From positions 5,270,001 through 5,334,000 of the forward strand of contig NZ_CP121196.1 in NCBI RefSeq assembly GCF_039994875.1: 64,000 nt of DNA, written 5' to 3'. The stretch comes from Telmatobacter sp. DSM 110680 (GTDB taxonomy: Bacteria; Acidobacteriota; Terriglobia; Terriglobales; Acidobacteriaceae). Positions 42,564 to 51,622 of the stretch are shown one piece after another. A program made the position numbers and the translations under genes. The number at the start of each line of letters is the position of its first letter. Position 1 is the stretch's first letter. Below the pieces are notes generated by a model. It did no database searches, had not been told where the DNA came from, and was given only the letters and a program-made list of their open reading frames with translations.

Positions 42564-45500
42564 TTAGAAGTCCAGCTTGATACCAACCTGAACTTGGCGT
42601 TGACTGTAGACAAAGTTGGAGTCAGCGTTGTTCACCGTTCCAAATCCCGACGCGTTCACACCCGCGCCGGTCGCCGGCTGATAAACGAGGGTGTTGGCCG
42701 TCGAGTTGATGGAGTAGGCCGTCGAGTTAACGCCGGTCACGTTCTGGTGGTTGAGGACGTTGAACATTTCGCCGAGCAGTTCAAAGTTGAACCTCTCGCT
42801 GACGCGCAGGTCCTTCTGCAGACGGCAATCGAGCACTGTCGTACTTGGCTGCCTGAAGGTGTTGCGTCCAAGCTGCAAAAGATAGCCAGAACTGCCCGAT
42901 CCGTTCATACCTGAACCTGCTGCGCTGAGCGGCGCAGCGGTGGTTCCACCTTTTGGCTGTGTACCACTCACGGCGGCCGAATAAGGCAAGCCATTCTGCA
43001 TCTGCAAAACAGGGTTCAGATGCCAGCCATCGGAAAGGAACCTTGCCCAGCTGTGAGAATTGCCTGGATACTGCAGCATCGCCCAGGTTACGAAGCGGTT
43101 TGGTACGTTGAAGTTCGAGTTGCCGTAGTTCGCACCAGCATTGCCCAGCGGGTCGTACCAGTTATTGGTAGTAGGCGACGTGCTCTGGTTCTGGTTGTAG
43201 TCAAGTGCGTGCGACCAAGTGTAGTTCGCATCAAACTGGATGTACTTGTTGCTGCGGTTTTGCACCTCGGCAATCATCCCGTTGTAGCTGGAGTTCACGT
43301 TGCTGACAACTTCAGTTACGTATCCATAATGGGAGTTCACGTAACTTCCCGAGTAAACAGTGGATGTGATTTGGGTTCCGCAGGCCAACGGACCACAACC
43401 CGTGCCTGGCGTCTTTTCTGCCACGGCCAGCGTGGTTTGATAGGTTGTCGACGGATTCAGATTGATATTGAGGAAGTTCGGAAGTTCCCTTCCTCCTGCG
43501 CCCATGTAACTGAGTGAAACAAAGGTTCTCCTGGGCAGTTCCTGTTGCAGCGAGAAATCGAACTCACTTACTTGCGGATTCTGAAAGTTTTTCGCAAAGA
43601 AGTCGAGACTTGGCGTTGGGAACTTTCCGGCGCCAATCACATTCGGGAATGTAGGCACCGTGCCGCTTGGCAATGCACCGTGAATGGAAGGAACAGTGTA
43701 CTGGCCGTTCGGGCTTCCCGCTGCCTCATACGCATTCAGGATGATGCCGTTTGGCATGCGACCGTAGTACAAGCCATATCCGGCGTGAATTACCGTCTTA
43801 CCTGTTCCCATCGGATCCCACGAGAGGCCGATGCGCGGCCCAAGGTTGTTGTTGTCAGATGGCTGGTTCGTGATTTGCGCGGCATTGTTGGGATAAGGTC
43901 CGCTGCCATTTACCGCAACATTCAACAACGAGGTGTTGATGAGAGATTTGAACGGCGCGGGGACCTGCTCATTATCGTAACGAAGTCCCAGATTGAGTGT
44001 GAGCCGCGGCGTCAATTTCCAGTCGTCCTGGACAAAGAACCCATAGTCCACCGTGGTGAGCGTGAACTTGGGAGTTCCAAAGCCCTGCGTGAAACCGTAG
44101 TAGCAAGGATAGGAGACTCCATTGGTCGAGATTCCTGTTTCGGTGTAACCGGAATCGCATCCGCCGGTCGGGTTCAGTACATCCGAAAAGAAATTGGAGA
44201 AGTACTGATAGGTGTAAACACCGTTGCTTTCGTACAGGTTGTTGATCGTATCGGTGTTGCGCAGAATATCGAGACCAAACTTGATCGTATGGCCGCGATG
44301 TGTCCAGATTGCTGTGTCGCCAACCTGCGTTTTTACTTCGTTTGGATACGCCGTACGGAAAGAGTAATAGGGCGAGCCCGCAGTGAATCCATAGTTACTC
44401 GAACCGCCCTGAATCGCGAGTTGCACCGGGATACCAGACGCGTTGGTCAGATAGTTCTGCGTGAAACCGCTGTAAGGCTGTTGACCTTCCCAATCGAGTT
44501 CGCGACCGTACTGTACGCGCAGTTCGTTCGAGACATTCGTCGATAGCATGCTGTCGAGCTTTACAAGACCGTAGTCCAGTTTCACGTAGTCGGTGCCGAA
44601 GGTGTCGACGGCGTAGTTATTGGACGTCTGCGTTTGCACGCCGCCCGGCGAGTCCCAGCGTAACCGGTGGTAGAGGGCGCTCAAATGCTCGCTGGGCGAA
44701 ATCTGCCAGTCGATCTTCGGCGTGTTCAGAACTTCGTCTCCAGTACGGAACACCGGGCCGAGATCATCAAGCAATCCAAGCGTCTTCAGACCAGTGACAG
44801 ACGAGACCTTGGAGCCATACAGAAGCTGATCGTAGTGCGCTGCTGCAGCTGCGTAGTTGCCGCCGTAGGCGCGCCATGCGAGCGTGCAAGCTTCAAGATC
44901 GCCTGGCGCGGTGCCTGTTCCGGAAAGCTTCGCGTTGACTGTCGTCGTGGTGCCCTTTGTAGTGGATGCCTCTGTGCAGGTGGCTCCTCCGGGAAGGCTG
45001 AGGTCAGCCCACTGGTTAAAGAACGTGGACGGAGTTGTCGGCTTTGCGAGTCCAGGGAAGTTCCGTTTGAACTGATCGTATGCGTAGAACCAGAACAGCT
45101 TGTTCTCAATCAGTTTTCCGCCTGCCCCGAAGCCCCACCGTTTGCGCCAATCTTTTGGTGCGAAGGGATTATTCGGAAAGGTGGGTGTTCCGCCACCGGC
45201 AGGAAGGTTAACTGTGGTGATCGTTGTGAACGGGTTCAGGGCTCCCCAATCGTTATCGCGATCGTAGAAGTACGCCTGTCCGTGCAACTGATTTGAACCG
45301 CTCTTGGTGACGGCATTGAGTACGCCACCGGCTGCACGACCATATTCAGCGGAGTAGACTCCCGTGTTCACCTGGAATTCCGCGATGGCAACCTGCGACG
45401 TGGAATATCCAGCGCGCGTGCGACCACGTTCTTCTGAGAAAAAGGCCTGATTGTTGTCGGCGCCGTCGATCTCGACGTTGTTCAGAATAGGACTGATTCC

Positions 45501-46049
45501 GCGGAAGGAGATCAGGCCAAATCCGTTCGAATCCGCCGCTGCGCCCGGAGTGAGCAGTGCAAGGTTCGACCAGCGACCGCCGTTCAGCGGGAGATTCACG
45601 ATCTCCTGCGTGGTGAGCGTTGAAGAGACTTCAGGCGATTCAAATTGAATTACCGGTGCGACTCCGGAAACTTCCACCGTCTCTTGTGTCGATCCGGCCT
45701 TCAATTCGGGATGTAGTTCGGTCAGCGAACCAACCGTGACCGGCACGGACTTCGCGCTGTAAGTGCCAAACCCCTTGGCGGAGATGGTCACTGTATAAAC
45801 GCCGGGAGGTACAAGCGGCGCCTTGAAATAACCGCTGGGATCCGCGACGACGTCGAAATCTGCGCCAGTAGCATCGCTGTGCAACTTGACCGCGGCTGCG
45901 GGAACCACCGCACCGGTTGTATCAACGACCGTACCCGCGATTGCGCCTTCGGTCGTGCTTTGTGCATTTGAAACAGCAGAGAACAAGCAAAAACACAGCA
46001 GGCACACCGCGAGATGCAAGAAGCTCTTGCGGAACAATTGAACTGACAT
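42564..46049 (-). CDS. Oar-like TonB-dependent receptor with carboxypeptidase-regulatory domain
   Basis: 1161 residues from ATG 46049 (AGGAGA eight bases upstream; the frame extends 35 residues further). Signal peptide about 1-29 (..FLHLAVCLLCFCLFSAVSNAQ). A CarboxypepD_reg-like domain follows (about 35-115, GAIAGTVVDTTGAVVPAAAVKLHSDATGADF, then GVYTVTISAKGFGTYS), then a plug-like region (VSSTLTTQEIVNLPLNGGRWSNLALLTPG) and a very long barrel ending VQVGIKLDF. This is the Oar type that is greatly expanded in acidobacteria. Substrate is unknown, though such receptors are often tied to polysaccharides. An XRE-cupin regulator lies 260 bases upstream on the same strand. Confidence 0.92.
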   Translation of the reverse strand: MSVQLFRKSFLHLAVCLLCFCLFSAVSNAQSTTEGAIAGTVVDTTGAVVPAAAVKLHSDATGADFDVVADPSGYFKAPLVPPGVYTVTISAKGFGTYSAKSVPVTVGSLTELHPELKAGSTQETVEVSGVAPVIQFESPEVSSTLTTQEIVNLPLNGGRWSNLALLTPGAAADSNGFGLISFRGISPILNNVEIDGADNNQAFFSEERGRTRAGYSTSQVAIAEFQVNTGVYSAEYGRAAGGVLNAVTKSGSNQLHGQAYFYDRDNDWGALNPFTTITTVNLPAGGGTPTFPNNPFAPKDWRKRWGFGAGGKLIENKLFWFYAYDQFKRNFPGLAKPTTPSTFFNQWADLSLPGGATCTEASTTKGTTTTVNAKLSGTGTAPGDLEACTLAWRAYGGNYAAAAAHYDQLLYGSKVSSVTGLKTLGLLDDLGPVFRTGDEVLNTPKIDWQISPSEHLSALYHRLRWDSPGGVQTQTSNNYAVDTFGTDYVKLDYGLVKLDSMLSTNVSNELRVQYGRELDWEGQQPYSGFTQNYLTNASGIPVQLAIQGGSSNYGFTAGSPYYSFRTAYPNEVKTQVGDTAIWTHRGHTIKFGLDILRNTDTINNLYESNGVYTYQYFSNFFSDVLNPTGGCDSGYTETGISTNGVSYPCYYGFTQGFGTPKFTLTTVDYGFFVQDDWKLTPRLTLNLGLRYDNEQVPAPFKSLINTSLLNVAVNGSGPYPNNAAQITNQPSDNNNLGPRIGLSWDPMGTGKTVIHAGYGLYYGRMPNGIILNAYEAAGSPNGQYTVPSIHGALPSGTVPTFPNVIGAGKFPTPSLDFFAKNFQNPQVSEFDFSLQQELPRRTFVSLSYMGAGGRELPNFLNINLNPSTTYQTTLAVAEKTPGTGCGPLACGTQITSTVYSGSYVNSHYGYVTEVVSNVNSSYNGMIAEVQNRSNKYIQFDANYTWSHALDYNQNQSTSPTTNNWYDPLGNAGANYGNSNFNVPNRFVTWAMLQYPGNSHSWARFLSDGWHLNPVLQMQNGLPYSAAVSGTQPKGGTTAAPLSAAGSGMNGSGSSGYLLQLGRNTFRQPSTTVLDCRLQKDLRVSERFNFELLGEMFNVLNHQNVTGVNSTAYSINSTANTLVYQPATGAGVNASGFGTVNNADSNFVYSQRQVQVGIKLDF

Positions 46050-46309
46050 GGATGGGCTCTCCTGCGTATAGGGAAAACGAATTGCGCAGGGATGCGCTGT
46101 GCGCTGGAACACGCCTTTGAACGCAAGAATGTGATTTGAATAAAGGAATTCCAATGCGTCTCTAACCGACAGAAAATATCGGGAGATGTCGCTTAATCGG
46201 AGTCGAAGAGCTATCGCTTCTAAGAAGAAAAAGGGCGCGGATGAAGTCTACTGGATAGACTTGTGTCAGTCCTATTGAATTCAGCGCCAAATCGGTGCAA
46301 AAGTCGTTT

Positions 46310-47053
46310 CTAATTTCCTCCGGGCTCGCGCTGGCCCAGTACTCCCCGCCCCGCAACCGCCCGCTGTACCAGGGTGGCGCCGGCACCTGACCGCAACATG
46401 GTTACCGGTTGGGCCGCCGGAGGTTGATGCATGGTTACAATGAGCGCATCCGCCGGCTTCTTCCCAGAGCAAACATACGAGTGAGGTGTGCTCGAGTCGA
46501 AGTAGACTGCGTCGCCCGGTCCCAACACGCAGTGGTGCTCGCCGTGGTGCAATTCAAGTTCGCCATCGAGAATATAGAGAAACTCGTAGCCGGGGTGCAT
46601 ATGCGCTCTCGGCTCCTTGGGACGTTCCAGCGGAATGAACTCGGCGAAGTAAGGATCCATGTGCCGGTCCGGCACCATGTAACCCAGGCTCTCAAAAAAG
46701 TACGTTGGCTCTTCGACACCGGTTTGCGGTAAACGCACGCGTTCCTTGCGTCTGTGAATCCGAAACATTGATTGCGGTTCAGCTTCGAAAAAATACGACA
46801 GATCCTTTGAGAAGACCATGGCGATGCGGGCCAGGTTCCGGAGCGTGGGGACGACGCGACCGGTCTCCAACTGAGATAGAAAACTTGCGGACAGGCCGGT
46901 GTGCTTTCCAAGTTCGACCAGGCCCATCGATTTCTTCAGCCGCAGCCGCTTGATGCGCTCGCCGATGTGTTTCTCCGCAATGAACTTCTCCGTGGTTTCG
47001 GTGTCCACTTGCGACTTCTGTGTTTCCTCGTTGCGAGCTATCGCCTCAGTCAT
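46310..47053 (-). CDS. XRE-family regulator with C-terminal cupin
   Basis: 247 residues from ATG 47053 (GGAGGAG five bases upstream; the longer frame would begin with a TTG overlapping the ribosome site). The helix-turn-helix is about residues 30-85: IGERIKRLRLKKSMGLVELGKHTGLSASFLSQLETGRVVPTLRNLARIAMVF. The cupin covers about 145-220 (AHMHPGYEFLYILDGELELHHGEHHCVLGPGDAVYFDSSTPHSYVCSG), with His and Glu residues that could bind a metal or sugar ligand. The gene is 260 bases upstream of the Oar-like receptor, same strand. Control of that receptor or of an unlinked pathway is possible, not shown. XRE-cupin proteins often sense small metabolites. Confidence 0.9.
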   Translation of the reverse strand: MTEAIARNEETQKSQVDTETTEKFIAEKHIGERIKRLRLKKSMGLVELGKHTGLSASFLSQLETGRVVPTLRNLARIAMVFSKDLSYFFEAEPQSMFRIHRRKERVRLPQTGVEEPTYFFESLGYMVPDRHMDPYFAEFIPLERPKEPRAHMHPGYEFLYILDGELELHHGEHHCVLGPGDAVYFDSSTPHSYVCSGKKPADALIVTMHQPPAAQPVTMLRSGAGATLVQRAVAGRGVLGQREPGGN

Positions 47054-47182
47054 TCGCTCCTCCAAGGTTGACGAAGCAACATTTTGCCCCGATCAAAACC
47101 CATTCCCATCCTACCAAACTTAAATACTCTCAGCAACAAGGTCGAATTCAGCGCATACCTATAGAACGATGATGCTGTAAAT

Positions 47183-48103
47183 ATGGATTTCTCCATGGAT
47201 TCCGGCGGAGTCATTTTAAGCGGTGCCTCAGGTATGCTCGGGAACGCCTTGACTCTAGCCCTAAACAATCGCAAAACCCCTGTCCTGCAACTGGTAAGAC
47301 GCCATCCATCCGGGGAAAGGCAGCTTCAGTGGTCTCCCGAAGTCGATCCGGCAGTGAATAATCCTGCTCCCTTGGAAGGCGCGGCGGCTGCAATTCATCT
47401 TTCCGGGGCAAGTGTTGCCGCCCATCGCTGGACCAATGCCTACAAAGAGGAGCTGGCGACGAGCCGTCTGGATTCAACCCGCCGCCTGGCAAAGGTGTTG
47501 GCGGAGCTTCGCAGGCCGCCACAAACACTCCTGGTGGCATCGGCGATCGGCATCTATGGCGACCGCGGCGATGAAGTGCTGAGTGAATCCTCTCCGGCGG
47601 GAAGCGGTTTTCTGGCGGAACTGTGCCAGCGGTGGGAAGCTGCGGCTGAACCAGCAATTCAAGCGGGTATACGCGTCGTCCATCTTCGCTTTGGAGTGGT
47701 GCTGGGACCGGGTAAAGGGGCGCTGCAACAGATGCTGCCACCATTTCGTGTTGGCTTGGGCGCTCGTCTGGGCAGCGGCAAGCAATGGATGAGTTGGGTT
47801 GCGCTGGCGGATGTTGTTGCTGCGACTCTGTTCGCTTTGGATCACCCAGAACTTTCGGGCGCCTTGAATGTAGTTTCTCCGAACCCGGTCACCAACGCCG
47901 ACTTCACGCGCTCTCTGGGTCGGGAGCTGCGTCGGCCCGCGTTTCTGGCAGTGCCCGCGTTCGCACTGCGGATCATGTTCGGCCAAATGGCAGATGAGGC
48001 TCTCCTCGCAAGCGCGCGTGTGCAGCCGGCGAAGTTGCAGGCGGCCGGATTTCAGTTTTCGTTGCCGGAGGTTGGCGGCGCATTGAAGGCGGCCCTAAGG
48101 TGA
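47183..48103 (+). CDS. TIGR01777-family NAD(P)-dependent epimerase-like protein (SDR)
   Basis: 306 residues. Begins with a Rossmann motif ILSGASGMLGNALTLAL (about 11-27) and carries IHLSGASVAAHRWTNAYKEEL, SAIGIYGDRGDEVLSES, FRVGLGARLGSGKQWMSWVALADVV, and NVVSPNPVTNADFTRSLGRELRRPAFLAVPAFALR, the conserved TIGR01777/YfcH signature blocks. It lacks the classical SDR Tyr-x-x-x-Lys except IYG. The family is widespread, but its reaction is unknown; human SDR39U1 is a relative. Divergent from the XRE-cupin gene with a 130-base gap, so the two may share a regulatory region. Confidence 0.9.
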   Translation: MDFSMDSGGVILSGASGMLGNALTLALNNRKTPVLQLVRRHPSGERQLQWSPEVDPAVNNPAPLEGAAAAIHLSGASVAAHRWTNAYKEELATSRLDSTRRLAKVLAELRRPPQTLLVASAIGIYGDRGDEVLSESSPAGSGFLAELCQRWEAAAEPAIQAGIRVVHLRFGVVLGPGKGALQQMLPPFRVGLGARLGSGKQWMSWVALADVVAATLFALDHPELSGALNVVSPNPVTNADFTRSLGRELRRPAFLAVPAFALRIMFGQMADEALLASARVQPAKLQAAGFQFSLPEVGGALKAALR

Positions 48104-48261
48104 TGGCAGCGGTCTAAGACGCCTTCCGCTCAGGCGCTTTCGACCACCCTGGTACCTCATTCGAGGTGAGTCGCCCGCTACCAATGAACCATCCCAGTGC
48201 TTCTTAGGTGCCATCCCCTTGAATTCATAGCGAGGGTACAGTCATCGCAGAGGTCAACCAC

Positions 48262-48567
48262 ATGCCATCCACCAGCGTGCAGGAAGTTCCGAGCGGCGTC
48301 ATCATTGCCTGTCCGATCAGCAAGTTCGAAGTGCGGCACATTGCTGGCGTTGGCGTGCTGATGCGCATTCACTACATTGAGCGGGCAGATCAGTTGGAAA
48401 GCGGAGAACGGACCACCCTCCAGACCCTTCTCGCTCCGGAGCAGGCAGTTGAAATCGAGGGCGCACTGAAAAAGTCGGTGCAGGCACTCGATTTCGGCAA
48501 GGCACTCAAAAAATCGCTCAAGGCGCTGAAGGCGCCCAGCCCCGAAACAGCTCCGGCATTATGTTAG
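48262..48567 (+). CDS. Hypothetical small protein
   Basis: 101 residues, with AGAGG about eight bases before the ATG. Visible are a strand-like N-terminal half (SGVIIACPISKFEVRHIAGVGVLMRIHYIERAD) and a helical, basic C-terminal half (LLAPEQAVEIEGALKKSVQALDFGKALKKSLKALKA). No signal peptide and no cysteine pair. I do not recognise a family. It stands alone between the TIGR01777 gene and the convergent yidC. The codon usage and ribosome site support a real gene, but a false positive cannot be excluded. Confidence 0.5.
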   Translation: MPSTSVQEVPSGVIIACPISKFEVRHIAGVGVLMRIHYIERADQLESGERTTLQTLLAPEQAVEIEGALKKSVQALDFGKALKKSLKALKAPSPETAPALC

Positions 48568-48627
48568 TAGCTCGTCCCCGCTTTCGCGACTGAATCCACA
48601 AGCGCCGATTTGGAAACCCGCCGAATA

Positions 48628-50505
48628 TCAGCGTCTGCCTTGGATGACGCGCTGAGTCGTGTTGCCGCCTTTGGGAAGCTTCTTGGCGGCACGGCGCGCG
48701 GCGATCTCGTGCATCTCCTTGCCGATTTTTGAGCGATTGATGGCGACCTGCATGATCAGGTTGATGATATTTCCCGTGATCCAGTAGAGCGCCAGACCTG
48801 AGGCGAAGTGCCACAGGGTGAAGCCCATAATCGCCGGCATCATGATCGCCATCATGCGGCGTTGCGCAGGATCCATGCCGGGCGAAGGCGTGATGAATTG
48901 CACGAAGAACATGGTGCCAATGATTAGAATCGGTAGAACGTGCAGCGGGTCGGGCATCGACAGATCGGTCAGCCAGAACCAGTGCGCCTGCCGCAATTCA
49001 ACCGCGTTCAGCAGCACGCGATAGTAGGCGAAGAAGAGCGGCATCTGCAGCAGAAGGGGAAGACAGCCGCCATACATATTGACGCCTTCTTCCTTCATGA
49101 TGGCCATCTGCTCGGCCTGCATCTCGGCGCGCTTCGGATCGTTGATCTTGAGGTTGGCGTATTTCTTCTTGATCCCGTCGAGCCTGGGCTGGATACGCAT
49201 CATCTTCAGCGACGACTTCATTGTCCAGATGCGTGTCGGCAACAGCACCACGTTGAAGACGACAGTAATGATGATGATGGCCCAGCCCCAGTTGTTGATC
49301 CCGGGTCCAAGCATGCTGTGCAGCGCGCGCAGAGCGAGATAGAGCGGCTTGGCGATAATGCCCCACCACCCGTACTGAATCATCGACGCCAGCGACTCGC
49401 CGGTGGGCTTGCCGTCGGCACCAATCGCGTGAATCGAGTTGAGGATGTCCGTTTCTTTGGGTCCAGCGTAGAGCCGCAACTGGGTGTCGCCGCTCTGGTC
49501 GCCCATGGCCAGTCCAATCACCTCGGCCGGTTTCTTGGCGCTGTTGGGGTCGTTCAGGTCACTGGGCAAGTCGATGCTGTGGTGGAAAGTAACCAGCGTT
49601 GCGCGCGAAGGCACGTCTGGCAACATCGCAGCTGCGAAATAAAGGTCCATGATCGCCGCATATTCATAGGGCTGATCGAACGTGGCATTGCCGCTGACCT
49701 TCTTTGCTGCTTCGGTGTCTTGCTTGCCATCAATGGACCAGCCAAACATGGACTGCGTTGGGACCACGGTCGTGCCGCTGAACCTGCCGGTCTTAGCCGT
49801 GAATTCTTCCATGTCGCCGAGTCCCGCTGGCCAGGTGACAAGGGCGCGCACTGGCTCGCCATTGCGCTTCACGTTGACGTGGACGCCGATCGCATAGGTG
49901 GAATCGAAGCTGAACGTCTTCACGACATCGAGCCCATTTGCCGCGTAGTGAAAGCTGACGGAACCGGGAGCTACCACCGGCCCCGTTGTCGAAGGCTGAT
50001 AGAGCGCGCTATTGAGCTGAGCGGTCAGGGCATTGTCGTAGGTGTAGAGCGAAAGGGGCAGACCAAACGATTCAGCGGTCTGCTGCTGCACCATGTCCAG
50101 CGGCTTTCCAGTCGAGTCGGTGTAGTGCTTCAGGATCCAGTGCTGGACCTGGGCGCCCTTGTTCGTGAAGGTGATGCGGAACTTCTCGTTCTCGACAATC
50201 GTCTTGGACTCTGAAGGGGCGGCCACCGTTGCGGCAGCCGCGCTCGCTGCGAGGTTCTTAGATCCCGTTGCTCCAATTTCAGCTGGCGCAGGCGGGGCGG
50301 ACGATTGTGCTTGCTGAGCCTGTGACTGAGTTTGCTGGGCCTGATTAGCCGGAGTATTTGCCGCCGGCTTCTGGAAATACTGATAGACCATCAAAGCTGC
50401 CAGGGCCAGGAACGTAAAAAGAATCAGGCTGCGGAAATCACCGCCGCCGGTGCCGCCGCCGCCGGAACCCTGCGACTCGAGGTTGGGATTACGAATTTCG
50501 GGCAA
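48628..50505 (-). CDS. yidC: Membrane protein insertase YidC
   Basis: 625 residues, TTG start at 50505 with AGGAAG six bases upstream. Gram-negative type: an N-terminal helix (about 25-44, SLILFTFLALAALMVYQYFQ), an Ala/Gln-rich linker, a large periplasmic P1 domain (about 105-385, KFRITFTNKGAQVQHWILKHY onwards), and the conserved 60KD_IMP core of five helices (about 385-600, GWWGIIAKPLYLALRALHSMLGPGINNWGWAIIIITVVFNVVLLPTRIW). The core inserts proteins into the inner membrane with or without SecYEG. It is followed by a basic C-terminal tail. It is the last gene of rpmH-rnpA-yidD-yidC; the order matches many bacteria. Confidence 0.96.
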   Translation of the reverse strand: MPEIRNPNLESQGSGGGGTGGGDFRSLILFTFLALAALMVYQYFQKPAANTPANQAQQTQSQAQQAQSSAPPAPAEIGATGSKNLAASAAAATVAAPSESKTIVENEKFRITFTNKGAQVQHWILKHYTDSTGKPLDMVQQQTAESFGLPLSLYTYDNALTAQLNSALYQPSTTGPVVAPGSVSFHYAANGLDVVKTFSFDSTYAIGVHVNVKRNGEPVRALVTWPAGLGDMEEFTAKTGRFSGTTVVPTQSMFGWSIDGKQDTEAAKKVSGNATFDQPYEYAAIMDLYFAAAMLPDVPSRATLVTFHHSIDLPSDLNDPNSAKKPAEVIGLAMGDQSGDTQLRLYAGPKETDILNSIHAIGADGKPTGESLASMIQYGWWGIIAKPLYLALRALHSMLGPGINNWGWAIIIITVVFNVVLLPTRIWTMKSSLKMMRIQPRLDGIKKKYANLKINDPKRAEMQAEQMAIMKEEGVNMYGGCLPLLLQMPLFFAYYRVLLNAVELRQAHWFWLTDLSMPDPLHVLPILIIGTMFFVQFITPSPGMDPAQRRMMAIMMPAIMGFTLWHFASGLALYWITGNIINLIMQVAINRSKIGKEMHEIAARRAAKKLPKGGNTTQRVIQGRR

Positions 50506-50553
50506 TGTAACTTCCTGTCTTTGAGGAGGGGCGCCGAAGGGCAGCCGCTCTGT

Positions 50554-50820
50554 CTATGGTAATGGTTCGTGGGGCAGATGACGTGCGGCATTGAGGGGAG
50601 GCACGGAATCGAGGCCTCCACGACTGAATGGATGACAGCGGAGCAGGCGCCAGATCGCGAGTCCCGTCCCGCGCATCGGGCCGTGGGTTGCAATCGCAAT
50701 CGAAGCGTACTCCGAACACGTCGGCACAAAACGGCATCCCCCTGCGGAGCCCAGCGAATGCAACGCCGGAGACAGCCAGCGGCGATAAAACTCGAGCGTG
50801 GCCAGAAGTATGCGCGTCAT
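50554..50820 (-). CDS. yidD: Membrane protein insertion efficiency factor YidD
   Basis: 88 residues. The family core is clear: FYRRWLSPALHSLGSAGGCRFVPTCSEYASIAIATHGPMRGTGLAIWRLLRCHPFSRGGLDSVP, with the three conserved cysteines. YidD is a small amphipathic inner-membrane-associated protein that aids YidC-dependent insertion. Its ATG overlaps the stop of rnpA by four bases, so it is translationally coupled to it. It ends about 48 bases before the yidC start. The arrangement is typical of the rnpA-yidD-yidC operon. Confidence 0.95.
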   Translation of the reverse strand: MTRILLATLEFYRRWLSPALHSLGSAGGCRFVPTCSEYASIAIATHGPMRGTGLAIWRLLRCHPFSRGGLDSVPPLNAARHLPHEPLP

Positions 50821-51275
50821 GATACGGACTCTGCGTTACGGGAGCGCCGGGGTACGGTGAGATTTGCGCGAGCCTGTTCAGCATTTGCCTGCTGAAGAAT
50901 ACGCAAAATCTCCGCTTCAAGTTTCGTAAATTCAATCGTAAGCACCGTCCGGTGCGGATGCAGAATCAGGTCGCAGCCGATCGGCAGCAACTCAACATGA
51001 CGCCGGAGTATGTCGCGCAGGCGACGCTTGATGCGATTCCGTTCGTGCGCTTTACCGATGACCTTGCCGACAGTGAGACCAACGCGGGAGCCAGACGGCT
51101 CATCCTGCGGTGCCAGGAACCAGCTCATCGAAGCGGAGCGGCGCTTTCGGCCCGCAGCTGCGTAGGCGCGCTGAAAGTCCGCGTGCTTGCGCAGTCTCGC
51201 CGCAGCCAGAGACTGGCGAACCTTGCGCGGTGCCGGCGCGAGGATTTGCAGCTCAGGCTTGGAAGAAATGCTCAT
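50817..51275 (-). CDS. rnpA: Ribonuclease P protein component
   Basis: 152 residues. The RnpA fold is visible: RLRKHADFQRAYAAAGRKRRSASMSWFLAP, RVGLTVGKVIGKAHERNRIKRRLRDILRRH with the conserved RNR motif (about 86-105), then ILHPHRTVLTIEFTKLEAEILRIL. It binds the RNase P RNA for tRNA 5' maturation. The N-terminal extension of about 20 residues and the C-terminal extension of about 20 are longer than in E. coli. It lies about 190 bases after rpmH, a spacing much wider than usual, because an inverted-repeat region intervenes. It overlaps yidD by four bases. Confidence 0.95.
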   Translation of the reverse strand: MSISSKPELQILAPAPRKVRQSLAAARLRKHADFQRAYAAAGRKRRSASMSWFLAPQDEPSGSRVGLTVGKVIGKAHERNRIKRRLRDILRRHVELLPIGCDLILHPHRTVLTIEFTKLEAEILRILQQANAEQARANLTVPRRSRNAESVS

Positions 51276-51361
51276 CGCAAACTGAAAGGATCTCGGCCAG
51301 ATACTGGTGGGCTCTGAAACCTGCTCCAGCCGAAATAAAACGGCGGGAACGACTTAGAGCT

Positions 51362-51463
51362 GTTCTCCAATTAACTCGTGGCATCTTGAGGCCGATGAAA
51401 GGTAGCTTTCCTTGAGGGAAACCCACATAGCAGCGTCACTTCGCGCTACATCAATTGGAGAAC
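51362..51463. repeat. Long-range inverted repeat in the rpmH-rnpA spacer
   Basis: Eleven-base perfect arms, 51362-51372 (GTTCTCCAATT) and 51453-51463 (AATTGGAGAAC), extended to about 14 with one mismatch. They enclose 80 bases with several small hairpins. On the minus strand the arm starts three bases after the rpmH stop. Possible readings are a structured mRNA element, a processing site between rpmH and rnpA, or a small terminal-inverted-repeat element. No copy was noticed elsewhere in the window, by eye. Confidence 0.6.
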
Positions 51464-51466
51464 TGC

Positions 51467-51622
51467 TTAGTCGCGGAATCCGGCGCTGACTGAGACGCGC
51501 TTGCGGCCAGCGGCACGACGACGGCTCAGCACGGCTGCTCCCGACTTGGTCTTCATACGTGAGCGAAAGCCATGCGTCTTTGAGCGGTGACGCCGGTTGG
51601 GTTGAAATGTGCGCTTGGGCAT
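51467..51622 (-). CDS. rpmH: Large ribosomal subunit protein bL34
   Basis: 51 residues; start ATG at 51622-51620, stop TAA at 51469-51467. The sequence begins MPKRTFQPNRRHRSKTHGFR and ends ..SVSAGFRD, the unmistakable bL34 pattern. The C-terminal RVSVSAGFRD tail is a few residues longer than the E. coli protein. It was too short for a typical frame cutoff but is certain from motif and context: it heads the rnpA-yidD-yidC string and diverges from dnaA, as in most bacteria. The spacing to rnpA is filled by the inverted repeat. Confidence 0.97.
   Translation of the reverse strand: MPKRTFQPNRRHRSKTHGFRSRMKTKSGAAVLSRRRAAGRKRVSVSAGFRD

Noticed and set aside
43545..44546. Plus-strand frame of 333 codons opposite the TonB-dependent receptor
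   Set aside because: It is antisense to a certain gene, and it has an Arg/Val-rich shadow composition and no recognisable motif.
48940..50214. Long plus-strand frame of 424 codons opposite yidC
   Set aside because: It lies wholly within yidC on the other strand, has a composition typical of an antisense shadow (His/Arg/Gln-rich), and shows no domain or ribosome site.
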